A stretch of 64,000 bases of DNA from JAAYZQ01 sp034428935 (GTDB taxonomy: Bacteria; Chloroflexota; Anaerolineae; JAAYZQ01). Below are positions 25,913-34,418 of the stretch, one piece after another. The stretch spans positions 5,088-69,087 of the forward strand of contig DAOUHB010000066.1 of assembly GCA_034428935.1 (NCBI GenBank), given 5' to 3'. Every line of letters starts with the position of its first letter. Position 1 is the stretch's first letter. The position numbers were made by a program, and so were the translations under genes. The notes below the pieces were generated by a model. That model was not told where the DNA came from. It ran no database searches and worked only from the letters and a program-made list of their open reading frames with translations.

Positions 25913-27258
25913 CACACCCCTCCCATGGGTGCCAGGCGGTCGGCGGGCCCGACAGAGGTCAAGCCCGCCCGCTGGCAGGCCCGGGCGATGGCAAAGGAGG
26001 CGAGGATGAGCAGGATGAATTCCAACTCCCAGCGAAAGCGGGTGAGGACGTGAAAGCCGAGATAAACAAGGGTCTGGATGCCCAGGACCGCATAGAGCAA
26101 ACCCCACCGTCGCCAACCATCGCCGCGCGCGCTGAGGGCCAGGCCCACGAGGGACACCACGGCCACCCCGGCGTACACCAGGCGGTAGACGGCCGTCCAT
26201 TCGTCCTGGTACTGGGGGTTCGCCCCCAGGTTGGGCCGGAACCACCAGAAGCTGAGGAGCTTGCGCGCCTCGAGGGCAAGCCATTCTCCGGTGTTGGTCC
26301 GCGCGTACTCCAGGGCCGCCCGATAAAAGGCACGCTCCAGGTCCTGCTCCGGCAGCTCGGCCACCTGGGCTTCCAGCCCGTGGGGAAGGGGATAGCCGGC
26401 CGGGAACTCCAGGATCTCGGGCCAGGATGGGTCCCGGGGAACGCCCAGGTAGGTTGCCAGTTGGCCGGCGTACACGTCACCGCCAGAGCCAGTGGTGAAA
26501 GGGTTGTTGCCCAGCCAGCAGGTGCGGCCGCCGTTGGTGGAGACAAAGGCCGGCCTGCCCAGGACTGCCCAGTTGCGTGCTACCCAGGGGAGCACGACGA
26601 GCCCGGCCCCGAAACAGCACAGCGCCGCCAGGCGTGGGAGCCTGCCGGGTCGAGGACGCTTGAGAGCTAACCACGCGAGCATCGCTGGCAGCAGGAGCAG
26701 GGCCTGGGGCCGGCCCAATGACAGGATCCCCAGGGCCAGTCCCGCGGCGATGGCGCGGCCCGCCTCCGGCTTTTCCCGGAGCCGCCAGGCAAGGAGAAGG
26801 AACGCCGCCAGGCAGGCAGCCAGGAGGACCACAGACTCTGGAACCGTGGTCAGGATGACGTAGGTGGGATAGAGGGCCATGGCCCAACCCGCGAGCCCGC
26901 CCGTTAACGGCCCGCCCAGCGCCCCCGCCAGGCAATAGACCATCCAGACCGCCAGGGTGCCGGCGACCACCTGTTGCGCGCTGTGGGCCAGGCGCGGATC
27001 GGGCAGAACCAGGCTCAGGGTTATCCAGGCGACGTGCAGCGGAGGCATATAGGCTTGCAGCGGAGCATCGCTGCGCCAGCCGTAAAAGTCGTGGGCATAC
27101 CCTTCTCCCGAGACCACATGGAGGGCCGTCAGCCCACTGTCGGTGCGTTGGGCAAAATCGTCGGGCAGGGGCAGCAGCCAGGCCGCGGCCAGGCGCAGCA
27201 AAAGGGCGGCAGCCAGGATCGGCAGGGGACGGCCGAGCCAGGTCAGGACGGAGCGCAT
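25912..27258 (-). CDS. GT39/ArnT-like multipass glycosyltransferase
   Basis: A 448-residue membrane protein with about ten helices. It begins RLAAAWLLPLPDDFAQRTDSG, with an acidic residue in the first extracytoplasmic loop as expected for GT-C enzymes that use polyprenyl-phosphate sugars, and PPLHVAWITLSL follows. LPWVARNWAVLGRPAFVSTNGG is a block typical of dolichyl-phosphate-mannose-transferase-like proteins (PMT_2). ATG 27258 starts one base after the stop of the ligase gene; GTG 27270 is an overlapping alternative. It probably adds a sugar outside the membrane to the polymer, a lipid or a surface protein such as the nearby Thr-rich stalk. The acceptor is unknown. Confidence 0.75.
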   Translation of the reverse strand: MRSVLTWLGRPLPILAAALLLRLAAAWLLPLPDDFAQRTDSGLTALHVVSGEGYAHDFYGWRSDAPLQAYMPPLHVAWITLSLVLPDPRLAHSAQQVVAGTLAVWMVYCLAGALGGPLTGGLAGWAMALYPTYVILTTVPESVVLLAACLAAFLLLAWRLREKPEAGRAIAAGLALGILSLGRPQALLLLPAMLAWLALKRPRPGRLPRLAALCCFGAGLVVLPWVARNWAVLGRPAFVSTNGGRTCWLGNNPFTTGSGGDVYAGQLATYLGVPRDPSWPEILEFPAGYPLPHGLEAQVAELPEQDLERAFYRAALEYARTNTGEWLALEARKLLSFWWFRPNLGANPQYQDEWTAVYRLVYAGVAVVSLVGLALSARGDGWRRWGLLYAVLGIQTLVYLGFHVLTRFRWELEFILLILASFAIARACQRAGLTSVGPADRLAPMGGV

Positions 27259-27259
27259 G

Positions 27260-28540
27260 CTACACCGCACCCACCGCGCTGGCCGCGACCTGCGCCCTGC
27301 TTTCGATGCTGCCCTGCGCCCGGCTTCCCAGGACCAGCCACAGGGGAGCGATCACCGACAGGCAGGCCCAGACCACGGTGTGTCCCTTGGCATAGTAGGT
27401 GAAACTGTCCGTCAGCCCGTGGACCAGGTAGGCGACCAGCCCCCCCAGGAGGCCGGCGGCCAGCGGCCAGAGACCGCCGCCCCGGGCGTGACGCACAGCA
27501 CCGGCTCCCATCCACAGCAACAGCGCCATCTGCGCCAGCCAGGCGACGAGGCCAGGCAGGCCGTAGTCAGTCCCCGCCTGCAAGAAGAGGTTGTGGGCGT
27601 GGTCCAGGACCGTGTCCGGCCCGACGGTCGCCAGGGGGTAGAGAAGCCACAGCGCCCGGCCAAAGCTGCCCATACCGACCCCGGTGAAGGGAAAATCGCC
27701 CATCATGGCCAGCGCCCGCGACCAAAGCTCCAACCGTCCCTGGGCGCTGTTCACAACCCCCGCGCCGCCGGCCGTCACAAAATCCAGGGCAGGCCCTGGA
27801 TAGATCAGGAGACCCGCGATGCCCACGACAGAGATGGTGGCGAGCACCAGTCCCCAGCGCCGGTCCCGTGCCAGGGCCACACAGGCTGTCCCGGCGACAA
27901 AGCCCAGCATCGCGCCGCGAGACTGGGTCAGGAACAGCGCCCCACCCTCAAACAGCAGGGCCGCCAGCAACGGCAAACGGCGCCAGCCGCGGGTCCCCCA
28001 GGCGTAGGCCAGGGTGAGGGGCATCATCACGGCCAGGGTTCCACCTACGATGTTGGGGTTAAAGCCCGCAGGGTTCCAGAAGGGAGTGATCAGTCCCATT
28101 GGGCGGCCGCCGAGGGCACCCCCCGGACCCATGCCGGCGAGGCCCACGCCCGCTATGGCCAGGGTCGCCACCAGGATGGCGATACCGGCCCAGGTCAGCC
28201 GGGCCTCGCCGCTCAAGGTGTTCACCGCACCATAGTAGAGGGCAACGGCGACGAGGATCTTCTGGACCTGGGGTAGTGCCAGCTCGGGCGACGCCGTGAG
28301 CAGGAGGGCGCCCAGGCAGACGAGCAGGAGGATCAGCCAGGGCAGGTCCAGGGGCGTGGCCGGGACAAAGGCGCCGCGCCCCAACCGCGACAGGATCCAC
28401 AACGCCGGCAGGCCGAGGAGGGCCAGGGCGACGAGGGCGACGGGCACCCGCTCGGGAAAGAGTAAAGGCACGACCAATGGCGCCAGCGGCACGAGTTGCC
28501 AGCGCGTAAGGGTCTCGAGCAGTTCTTTCAGTCTGGGCAT
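27260..28540 (-). CDS. O-antigen ligase/polymerase-family membrane protein (Wzy_C)
   Basis: A 426-residue protein with about eleven helices. The Wzy_C family signature is visible: GRLELWSRALAMMGDFPFTG, then GVGMGSF, and DHAHNLFLQAGTDYGLPGLV with the conserved His. Family members join or polymerise glycans on lipid carriers at the outer face of the membrane. A second, unrelated polymerase-like protein is at 43497-45047, so one probably acts as polymerase and the other as ligase; which is which cannot be told. ATG start, 18 bases after wzc. Confidence 0.82.
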   Translation of the reverse strand: MPRLKELLETLTRWQLVPLAPLVVPLLFPERVPVALVALALLGLPALWILSRLGRGAFVPATPLDLPWLILLLVCLGALLLTASPELALPQVQKILVAVALYYGAVNTLSGEARLTWAGIAILVATLAIAGVGLAGMGPGGALGGRPMGLITPFWNPAGFNPNIVGGTLAVMMPLTLAYAWGTRGWRRLPLLAALLFEGGALFLTQSRGAMLGFVAGTACVALARDRRWGLVLATISVVGIAGLLIYPGPALDFVTAGGAGVVNSAQGRLELWSRALAMMGDFPFTGVGMGSFGRALWLLYPLATVGPDTVLDHAHNLFLQAGTDYGLPGLVAWLAQMALLLWMGAGAVRHARGGGLWPLAAGLLGGLVAYLVHGLTDSFTYYAKGHTVVWACLSVIAPLWLVLGSRAQGSIESRAQVAASAVGAV

Positions 28541-28558
28541 CGTTGTGAAACGAGCTTG

Positions 28559-30268
28559 TCAGCCTCGATGTTCGGTTGCCGGGTCTACCATGTCCCGACC
28601 CAAGCCTGCCCTTTTCCTCCGCGTCAGGCGGCGCCACCAGTCCCGGGGCCCGCGTCGGCGCCGGCCCTCCCCCTCACCGTAATAGTGAGAGTAGGAGTGA
28701 CCATAGTAGGAGTAGTAGCCGGCCCCCCCGCCCCGGCGGATGTCCACCATGTTCAGGACGCCGCCCAGGACGCTGGCTCCCACCTGGCGCAGGCCTTCCG
28801 TCGCCTGCTGCACGGCCATGCGACGCGTCCGGTCGGCGTTCACCACCAGCAAGACGCCGTCGGTGCGGGCGGCCAGGACGTTGGCGTCGGCAACCACCAG
28901 GGAGGGCGGCGTGTCGATGAGGATAAGGTCCGCCTCGCGCCGCAGCCGCTGGAGCAGATCCTCCATGCGCTGCGAGCCCAGGAGCTCCTGGGGATTGGGC
29001 GGGACGGGGCCGGAGGTCAGCACGCGAAGGTTTTTGACGTCGGTCTCTCGCAGAAAGCTATTCAGTGCCGCCGGCTCTCCCACGAGGGCATCGGTCAGCC
29101 CACTTCGGTTGTTCAGCCCAAAGAGGCGATGGACCGCCGGGCGACGCAGGTCGGCATCGACGAGAAGAACACGCTTGCCGGCCTGGGCCATCACCACGGC
29201 CAGGTTCGCGACGGTCGTCGTCTTGCCCTCCGCTGCCATGGCACTGGTGACCACCAGGCAATGCACCGGCCGGTCGAGGGACGAGAACTGGAGGTTGGTG
29301 CGCAGCGTACGATAGGCCTCGGTCACGGGCGAGCGGGTTTGGTTCAGGGCAAAAAGCTCCTGAGGCCTCTTTTTGCCGTTGCCGCCTGCGCGTTGCACCG
29401 TAGCCAGGATCCCAAGCCCGACCTCCTGGGCGTCGTCGGGCGTCTTGACTGTATCGTCCAGGTACTCGACGAGGAAGGCAATCCCCGCGGCAAAGAGGAC
29501 GCCCGCCAGGGCAGCCAGCAAGCTGTTGCGCATTACCTGCGGGCGGATGGGTGCCCTGGGCACCTCGGCCCGAGAGACAACGGTCACCGTGTCGCCCGAG
29601 CTGGCCTCGGCAAGGCTGATGCTGGAATAGCTGTTCAGAAGGGTTGTGTAGCTGCTCCGGTACTGGCCAAGCTGATCCTGGAGGCGTGCCAGCTCGTTGG
29701 CATCCGCCTCGTCCTGTCGCGCCTGCACCTCACGGATGGCCGCTTCAACCTCCTGGATGCTTGCCTGTGCGCGGGCCATCTCGGCCTCCAGGCTGGCCTT
29801 GGAGTCGCTGTAGCGCGACTGCTGGATGTCGTTCAGCCACTCGCCAAAGACCTCAAGCAGGAGGTTGGCCGCGGCGGCGATGCGCTCCGGATCCGTGCCC
29901 GTCACCTGCAAGCCGAGGAGCTGGGTGTCTCTCAGGGGTTGGGCCGAGGCCTGAAAGGCCAGGCCCTGGTCGGCCAGCGCCGGATCGGTGGCGGCCATCT
30001 CGTTGAGGCGGCGCTGTGTCTCTTCCATCACGGGGCCGCTGGACAACAGCTCGGCATAGGTCCGGGCCAGGCGCTCGGCGGCGTAGAGGGCGTTGTAATT
30101 GTCGAGGGACGGGGCAGAACCGGGCGTGATCATGAGGGTCGAGCCGGCCTGGTAGACGGGCGTCGTGTTACGGTTGACGGCGTAGGCAATGCCGCCCGCC
30201 AGGAGGGCACCCACAGCCAGAAGCCAGAGCCACTTCTTGAAGAGATTCCAGTACTGCCTGATTTGCAT
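28559..30268 (-). CDS. Polysaccharide co-polymerase with bacterial tyrosine kinase domain (Wzc/CapAB-like)
   Basis: A 569-residue fusion. The Wzz chain-length domain has two membrane helices (about 13-31 and 255-277) flanking an extracytoplasmic coiled coil (about 150-215). The BY-kinase follows, with Walker A SAMAAEGKTTT (342-352), Walker A' VLLVDADLRRP and Walker B LILIDTPPS. The C-terminal Tyr cluster (518-531, seven Tyr in 14 residues) is the autophosphorylation site in this family. It controls polymer length with Wzy. GGAGAG precedes the ATG. A basic tail of about 38 residues follows the Tyr cluster, longer than in many homologues. Confidence 0.92.
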   Translation of the reverse strand: MQIRQYWNLFKKWLWLLAVGALLAGGIAYAVNRNTTPVYQAGSTLMITPGSAPSLDNYNALYAAERLARTYAELLSSGPVMEETQRRLNEMAATDPALADQGLAFQASAQPLRDTQLLGLQVTGTDPERIAAAANLLLEVFGEWLNDIQQSRYSDSKASLEAEMARAQASIQEVEAAIREVQARQDEADANELARLQDQLGQYRSSYTTLLNSYSSISLAEASSGDTVTVVSRAEVPRAPIRPQVMRNSLLAALAGVLFAAGIAFLVEYLDDTVKTPDDAQEVGLGILATVQRAGGNGKKRPQELFALNQTRSPVTEAYRTLRTNLQFSSLDRPVHCLVVTSAMAAEGKTTTVANLAVVMAQAGKRVLLVDADLRRPAVHRLFGLNNRSGLTDALVGEPAALNSFLRETDVKNLRVLTSGPVPPNPQELLGSQRMEDLLQRLRREADLILIDTPPSLVVADANVLAARTDGVLLVVNADRTRRMAVQQATEGLRQVGASVLGGVLNMVDIRRGGGAGYYSYYGHSYSHYYGEGEGRRRRGPRDWWRRLTRRKRAGLGRDMVDPATEHRG

Positions 30269-30338
30269 CTAGCTCTCCATCGAGCGATCCCCGGCCAGGG
30301 CTCGCCCGGTCAGACCGTCACAGGTCACTCGTAGTTGC

Positions 30339-30367
30339 ATTTTACTCTCTAATCGGCTCCTTGTCCA
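30339..30367 (-). promoter_or_regulatory. Possible internal promoter before the wzc-like gene
   Basis: On the minus strand TGGACA, 17 bases, TAAAAT: one mismatch in each box. It overlaps the 3' end of the nucleotidyltransferase gene and lies about 70 bases before the kinase gene. It could let the distal block be expressed separately from the rest of the locus. Confidence 0.45.
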
Positions 30368-31650
30368 GCCGCGCTCCGGTCCTGCCCGCCAGGGGGACTC
30401 TCACCCCTATTCGCGCCATCGGGACCATGCAGCCAGCGCTCGAGCCAGACCTCCGAGTTCCAGGCCGCCCGTGCCGCTTCCTTGCCGCGCAGGACATGCC
30501 ACATGGCTTCGCCGTGCTTGCGCAGCAGATCGATGGGCCGCCGGGCGTATGCCAGCCAGATGAGGGGCGACCGGGCCGGGATACCATACAGCAGGGCCAT
30601 TCCCTGGCGCGGCAGGAAGAGATGCCTCAGGAGATGTCGCAACCGCGCGCCGTGGCCCGTCGTGCTGCCGGCCACGATCATGGCCGCGGGCGCCCCGGCC
30701 TCCGGATACGCAAGGCGTGCCAGCCAGGCATCCAGCAGTGGAGCCAGGGGCTGCCAGGCCCTGGCGATATCGGGCGGGGGATCGAGGGACAACCACCGAT
30801 CGGCCAGCGCCAGCACCAGGTCCACGGCCCGGTCCAGCCCGTAGGCACGGGCCCGCGACGAGAGCGTCAGCCAGCGGCCCCGGTCCCAGCCGGCCACCAC
30901 CTGGGCCAGATCGCACAGAGGCCGCAGCCCCACACGCAGCCTGTGCTGGATGGCAGCGTGCTGGCAGAGATGCAGGGCCGTGTCGACGTCGTCCAGGCGC
31001 AGAGCCGGCTGTGCGGTCCCCGGCCCCAGGCTCCAGGAGACACCCCGCGCCCAGAGGTCATGGACGGGAAGGCAGCCAACACCCTCCCTCGGACCGGTGC
31101 GCCAGTGAACCTCGACACTCAAACCGCCATCGGGCCGGGCCATGGGGGGCAGGTGTTGGAAATGGTCCTGCCACCAGGACGGAGACGGGTGCGGCACATA
31201 CCCGAGATCCCGGAGCACCGTCTCCGCCCGGCCCACCTGTTCGTCCCGTACCAGGAAATCCAGGTCGGTGTAGGCCCGCAGGCCCGGGTCCGGATAGAAC
31301 GCCCCTGTCGCGGCGCCCTTCAGAACGAGGGCAGGCACTTTAGCCTCGTCAAGGGCTGCCAGCAGCTCGGCGAGCTGCCCCTCGGCCAGCATCGTTCGCG
31401 CCGCGGCGCAGTAAAAGTCGTTCCTCAACTCCTCCAGGAGGGGAGCCGGCAGCGCAGCGCCCCCCGGCTCCTGCGTGGCGCGCCAGTAGAGCAGGGGGCC
31501 CAGGCTGTGTCGCACGGCCAGGGGCACGACGAGCTCCCAGGGCGTGGCCTCCCCGGACGGTTGTCCGGCGAGGAGGCACCCCAGGGCCGCGAGGCCATCG
31601 GGCCTGGAGCCGGCCAATGGGCCGAAACCGAGGTCCGCCGCCGGGGCCAT
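30349..31650 (-). CDS. Nucleotidyltransferase-family protein (NTP_transf_5-like)
   Basis: A 433-residue protein with the motif block LVLKGAATGAFYPDP and then LRAYTDLDFLVRDEQ (about 107-135), typical of the NTP_transf_5 group of nucleotidyltransferase-fold proteins. The DLD pair would hold the metal. Such genes recur in exopolysaccharide clusters, beside wzc in particular, but their substrate is not known. The ATG directly follows the preceding stop and has GGAGG five bases upstream, so it is tightly coupled. The C-terminal 30 residues are polar and unstructured. Confidence 0.75.
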   Translation of the reverse strand: MAPAADLGFGPLAGSRPDGLAALGCLLAGQPSGEATPWELVVPLAVRHSLGPLLYWRATQEPGGAALPAPLLEELRNDFYCAAARTMLAEGQLAELLAALDEAKVPALVLKGAATGAFYPDPGLRAYTDLDFLVRDEQVGRAETVLRDLGYVPHPSPSWWQDHFQHLPPMARPDGGLSVEVHWRTGPREGVGCLPVHDLWARGVSWSLGPGTAQPALRLDDVDTALHLCQHAAIQHRLRVGLRPLCDLAQVVAGWDRGRWLTLSSRARAYGLDRAVDLVLALADRWLSLDPPPDIARAWQPLAPLLDAWLARLAYPEAGAPAAMIVAGSTTGHGARLRHLLRHLFLPRQGMALLYGIPARSPLIWLAYARRPIDLLRKHGEAMWHVLRGKEAARAAWNSEVWLERWLHGPDGANRGESPPGGQDRSAAGQGAD

Positions 31651-31983
31651 TCAGGCCTCCGCCATCCCCAGGCCGCGGGCCGGAAGGGAGACGTCCGGCG
31701 CCGCGTACAGCTCGTTGATGTGCCGTGCCGCCACCAGGGAGCGTTGGTTCGGATCGCTCAGGAACTGATAGTTGCTGTAGCACTTGTCCCGATAATTGGT
31801 GATCTGGCCCGAGCGCAGGGCAGCCGCCATCTCGCGCACCCCTTCGGCAAGGGTGTGCTCTGGCACAAAGCCCAGCTCCCGCCGGATGCGGGCAAAGGAG
31901 ACGTGATAGTCGCGCCGATCGACGTCCCCTTCGCGCCGCGTCAGGCAAGCCCCCGGAACAAGGCCGTGTATCAGATCACCCAA
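31651..31983 (-). pseudogene. C-terminal part of the membrane-anchored SDR, split off by a frameshift
   Basis: This 110-codon frame continues the SDR of the preceding entry in another phase. The upstream part reads FNVGSDEQNMTIA and then runs out of frame. Here the expected continuation GDLIHGLVPGACLTRREGD follows, with the conserved substrate-loop and C-terminal segments (SFARIRRELGFVPEHTLAEG, YSNYQFLSD). One missing C in the stretch GCC(C)AG near 31985 explains the break. It is not an independent gene. It is either a genuine inactivating deletion or a sequencing error. Confidence 0.75.
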
Positions 31984-33221
31984 CTGGCAATGGTCATGTT
32001 TTGCTCGTCGGAACCGACGTTAAAGGTCTGGCCCTTGACGATGGCCAGGGGTGCCTCCAGGCAGAGAACAATGGCCCGGGCCACGTCGGCGACGTGGACA
32101 AAGGGCCGCCATTGTCCTCCGCCGAGGACCGTAATCTCTCCATCGCACACGGCCCTGGCCGTCAGCAGATTGACCACCAGGTCGAACCGCGGGCGGGGAG
32201 AAAGTCCATAGACGGTTGCGAAACGGAGGACGATCGGGTGAAAACGGGGGCCGGCCAGGTCGGCCAGCACCTGCTCGGAACCGATCTTGGCCCGGGCATA
32301 CAGGGAAACGGGGTTCAGGCCCGAGCGCTCGTCGAGGATCTCGTTGCCCGCTCCATAGACACTGCACGACGAGGCATAGATAAACCGCTTGATGCCATAT
32401 CCCCGGGCCGCTTCGGCGAGCATTCGCGTGGCGGCGAGATTGATCTCCAGCGTCAGCTTCTCGTCGAGGGCACAGGCCGGGTCGCCGACCAGCTCCCCCA
32501 GGTGCACGACGGCATCCATGTCCAACATGGCGCGAAAAACGTCGCCAATGTCGCGCGAGTCCCCCTCAATGAGCTCGAACCGGTGGTGGTCCAACAACGC
32601 GGCAATGGGCTCCGGGCCGTAGAGAAGGGTGTCCAGGACCCGGACCGAGTAGCCCTGCTGCAACAACTGGCGGCACAGTACCGAACCGATATAGCCGGCG
32701 CCGCCCACGACCAGAACGTGATGGACTCGCCCATCCTGCTCCAGCCGCCGCAGCGCCGGAGCCTCGCGGTCGATGACCTGCCGCCACAAAATTGACCACA
32801 AACGTGCCCCCATGGTCAGGGCCAGGGTCAAAAACCAGGCGACGAGGAGGGCCACGCCCGGGGTTTCGCCCGGCCAGCGACGGGTGACGTACAGGTACAT
32901 GACCAGGCCAAACAGAAGATAGGAAACGCTCACCGCCTGCAAGACGATGATGGCCTTGAACCGGCCCGCGTAAAAGCGGCCGCGGGAATAGAACCCACTG
33001 AGGCCATAGACCGCCAGGCAGACCAGGGTGATCAGCCAGGCAGTTAAAACGTAGGTTTGGGCCGTCTCATACAGCCCCCGCTGGGCGGAAAAGTCGGGCA
33101 CCGTGCGGATGCGCCACAGCAGGCGCAGGACGAGAGCGACCAGGTAGCTGGCATTGATGATGGCGACGTCGGCTACCACGCGGGCCAGGATCTCCAGCGT
33201 CAGGTAGCGTCGCAGCTTCAC
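31971..33221 (-). CDS. Membrane-anchored NAD-dependent sugar epimerase/dehydratase (N-terminal part, frameshifted)
   Basis: 416 residues before a premature stop. Four transmembrane helices (about 10-150) resemble the membrane domain of FlaA1/CapD/PglF-type proteins or sugar transferases. An extended SDR follows, with the NAD motif GGAGYIGSVLC near 174, the active-site SSCSVYG and the YxxxK pair as YARAKIG. The true C-terminus lies in another frame (31651-31983). Start GTG with AGGAGG seven bases upstream. With the adjacent aminotransferase, acyltransferase and phosphoglycosyl transferase it resembles the Pgl route to amino-sugars. If the shift is real, the SDR lacks its C-terminal substrate domain. 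Confidence 0.75.
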   Translation of the reverse strand: MKLRRYLTLEILARVVADVAIINASYLVALVLRLLWRIRTVPDFSAQRGLYETAQTYVLTAWLITLVCLAVYGLSGFYSRGRFYAGRFKAIIVLQAVSVSYLLFGLVMYLYVTRRWPGETPGVALLVAWFLTLALTMGARLWSILWRQVIDREAPALRRLEQDGRVHHVLVVGGAGYIGSVLCRQLLQQGYSVRVLDTLLYGPEPIAALLDHHRFELIEGDSRDIGDVFRAMLDMDAVVHLGELVGDPACALDEKLTLEINLAATRMLAEAARGYGIKRFIYASSCSVYGAGNEILDERSGLNPVSLYARAKIGSEQVLADLAGPRFHPIVLRFATVYGLSPRPRFDLVVNLLTARAVCDGEITVLGGGQWRPFVHVADVARAIVLCLEAPLAIVKGQTFNVGSDEQNMTIASWVI

Positions 33222-33236
33222 GAGAAAACCTCCTGT

Positions 33237-34409
33237 TCATAGTCGAAAGGCCCTCACCACGTCACCTACGGCATGGATGACGTCAGCGACGTCGGTCACG
33301 CTCATGGCCGGATAGAGCGGCAGCGAGATAAGCCGGCTGTATAGAGCCTCGGCGCAGGGTAGGTCGCCCGGACGATAGCCAAATTGCCGGGCATAGAAAG
33401 GATGAAGGTGGACGGGCACAAAATGTACGCTGGTCCCAATGCCCCGCGCCCGAAGCTCTTCGATGAACTGCGCGCGGTCAATGGCCAGGCGCTCCAGGCT
33501 CAGGAGAATCGGATAGAGGTGATAGACGTGACACCGTCCGGGCCGAACGATGGGCACCTTGACCTCGGGCAGATCGACAAAGGCCTCGTCGTAAAGGCGG
33601 GCATAACGGCGGCGGGTCTCGATAAAGCCCTCCAGCTTTTGCAACTGATGAATGCCCAGGGCGGCCTGGATGTCAGTCATGTTGTCCTTGTAACCGGGCA
33701 GCACCACCTCGTAGTACCAGGAGCCGGAGCCGGAGTAGCGCTTCCAGGCGTCGCGGCTCATACCGTGGAGGGTGAGGAGACGCATCGTCTCGGCCAGCCC
33801 GTCGTCGGCCGTGGCGATGGCACCACCCTCGCCCGTAGTCATGTTCTTGATGGCATAAAAGGAAAAGCAGGTGATGGACCGCGGGGCAGCCAGGGCATCG
33901 GAGCCGATCTTCTGGTCCCGGTAGCGGGCGCCAATGGCGTGGGCGGCGTCTTCGACGATGGGCAGGCCGTGGCGGGCGGCGAGGGCGTGGATGGCCTCCA
34001 GGTCGCAGGGCTGCCCGCCATAGTGCACGGGCACGATGGCCCGCGTGTGGGGTGTCAGCGCCGCCTCGATGGCTTCGGGCGTCACGTTCAGGTCGGGTCC
34101 GACGTCGACCAGGACAGGCCGGGCACCCAGGTGGACGACGACGTTGGCCGTGGAGCAAAAGGTCATAGTCGGGACGACCACCTCGTCCCCCGGGCCGATG
34201 CCCAGTGCCGTAAGGGCAATGTGCAGGGCGGCCGTGCAGGAGCTGACGGCCAGAGCGTGCCGGGCGCCCAGGTAGGCAGCCAGTTCGCCCTCCAGGCGAC
34301 GAACCTTGGGGCCGGAGGTCAACCAGCCGGAGCGAAGCGAGTCGACGACTTCGGCGATCTCTTCTTCGCCGATGGATGGCAGGGCATAGGGCAGGAAGGC
34401 TGCGCGCAT
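33237..34409 (-). CDS. DegT/DnrJ/EryC1-family PLP sugar aminotransferase
   Basis: A 390-residue aminotransferase of nucleotide sugars (ArnB/PglE relatives). It begins with the family block PYALPSIGEEEIAEVVDSLRSG and has the phosphate-binding SSCTAALHIAL, the PLP ring Asp and His in IVEDAAHAIGARY, and the Schiff-base Lys in SFYAIKNMTTGEGG. It should transfer an amino group from Glu to a keto-sugar made by an SDR such as the adjacent membrane one. It lies 15 bases upstream of that gene and 9 bases from the acyltransferase, forming an amino-sugar module. Complete length. Confidence 0.92.
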   Translation of the reverse strand: MRAAFLPYALPSIGEEEIAEVVDSLRSGWLTSGPKVRRLEGELAAYLGARHALAVSSCTAALHIALTALGIGPGDEVVVPTMTFCSTANVVVHLGARPVLVDVGPDLNVTPEAIEAALTPHTRAIVPVHYGGQPCDLEAIHALAARHGLPIVEDAAHAIGARYRDQKIGSDALAAPRSITCFSFYAIKNMTTGEGGAIATADDGLAETMRLLTLHGMSRDAWKRYSGSGSWYYEVVLPGYKDNMTDIQAALGIHQLQKLEGFIETRRRYARLYDEAFVDLPEVKVPIVRPGRCHVYHLYPILLSLERLAIDRAQFIEELRARGIGTSVHFVPVHLHPFYARQFGYRPGDLPCAEALYSRLISLPLYPAMSVTDVADVIHAVGDVVRAFRL

Positions 34410-34418
34410 CGGTCGATC

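Noticed and set aside
28496..30334. A 612-codon open frame on the plus strand opposite the wzc-like gene.
   Set aside because: It is a high-GC antisense shadow: low-complexity Arg/Gly/His-rich translation without motifs, fully covered by a gene with clear kinase motifs.
30361..32211. 616-codon plus-strand frame opposite the nucleotidyltransferase and SDR genes.
   Set aside because: Antisense shadow without start signal or motif; the minus strand carries well-supported genes.
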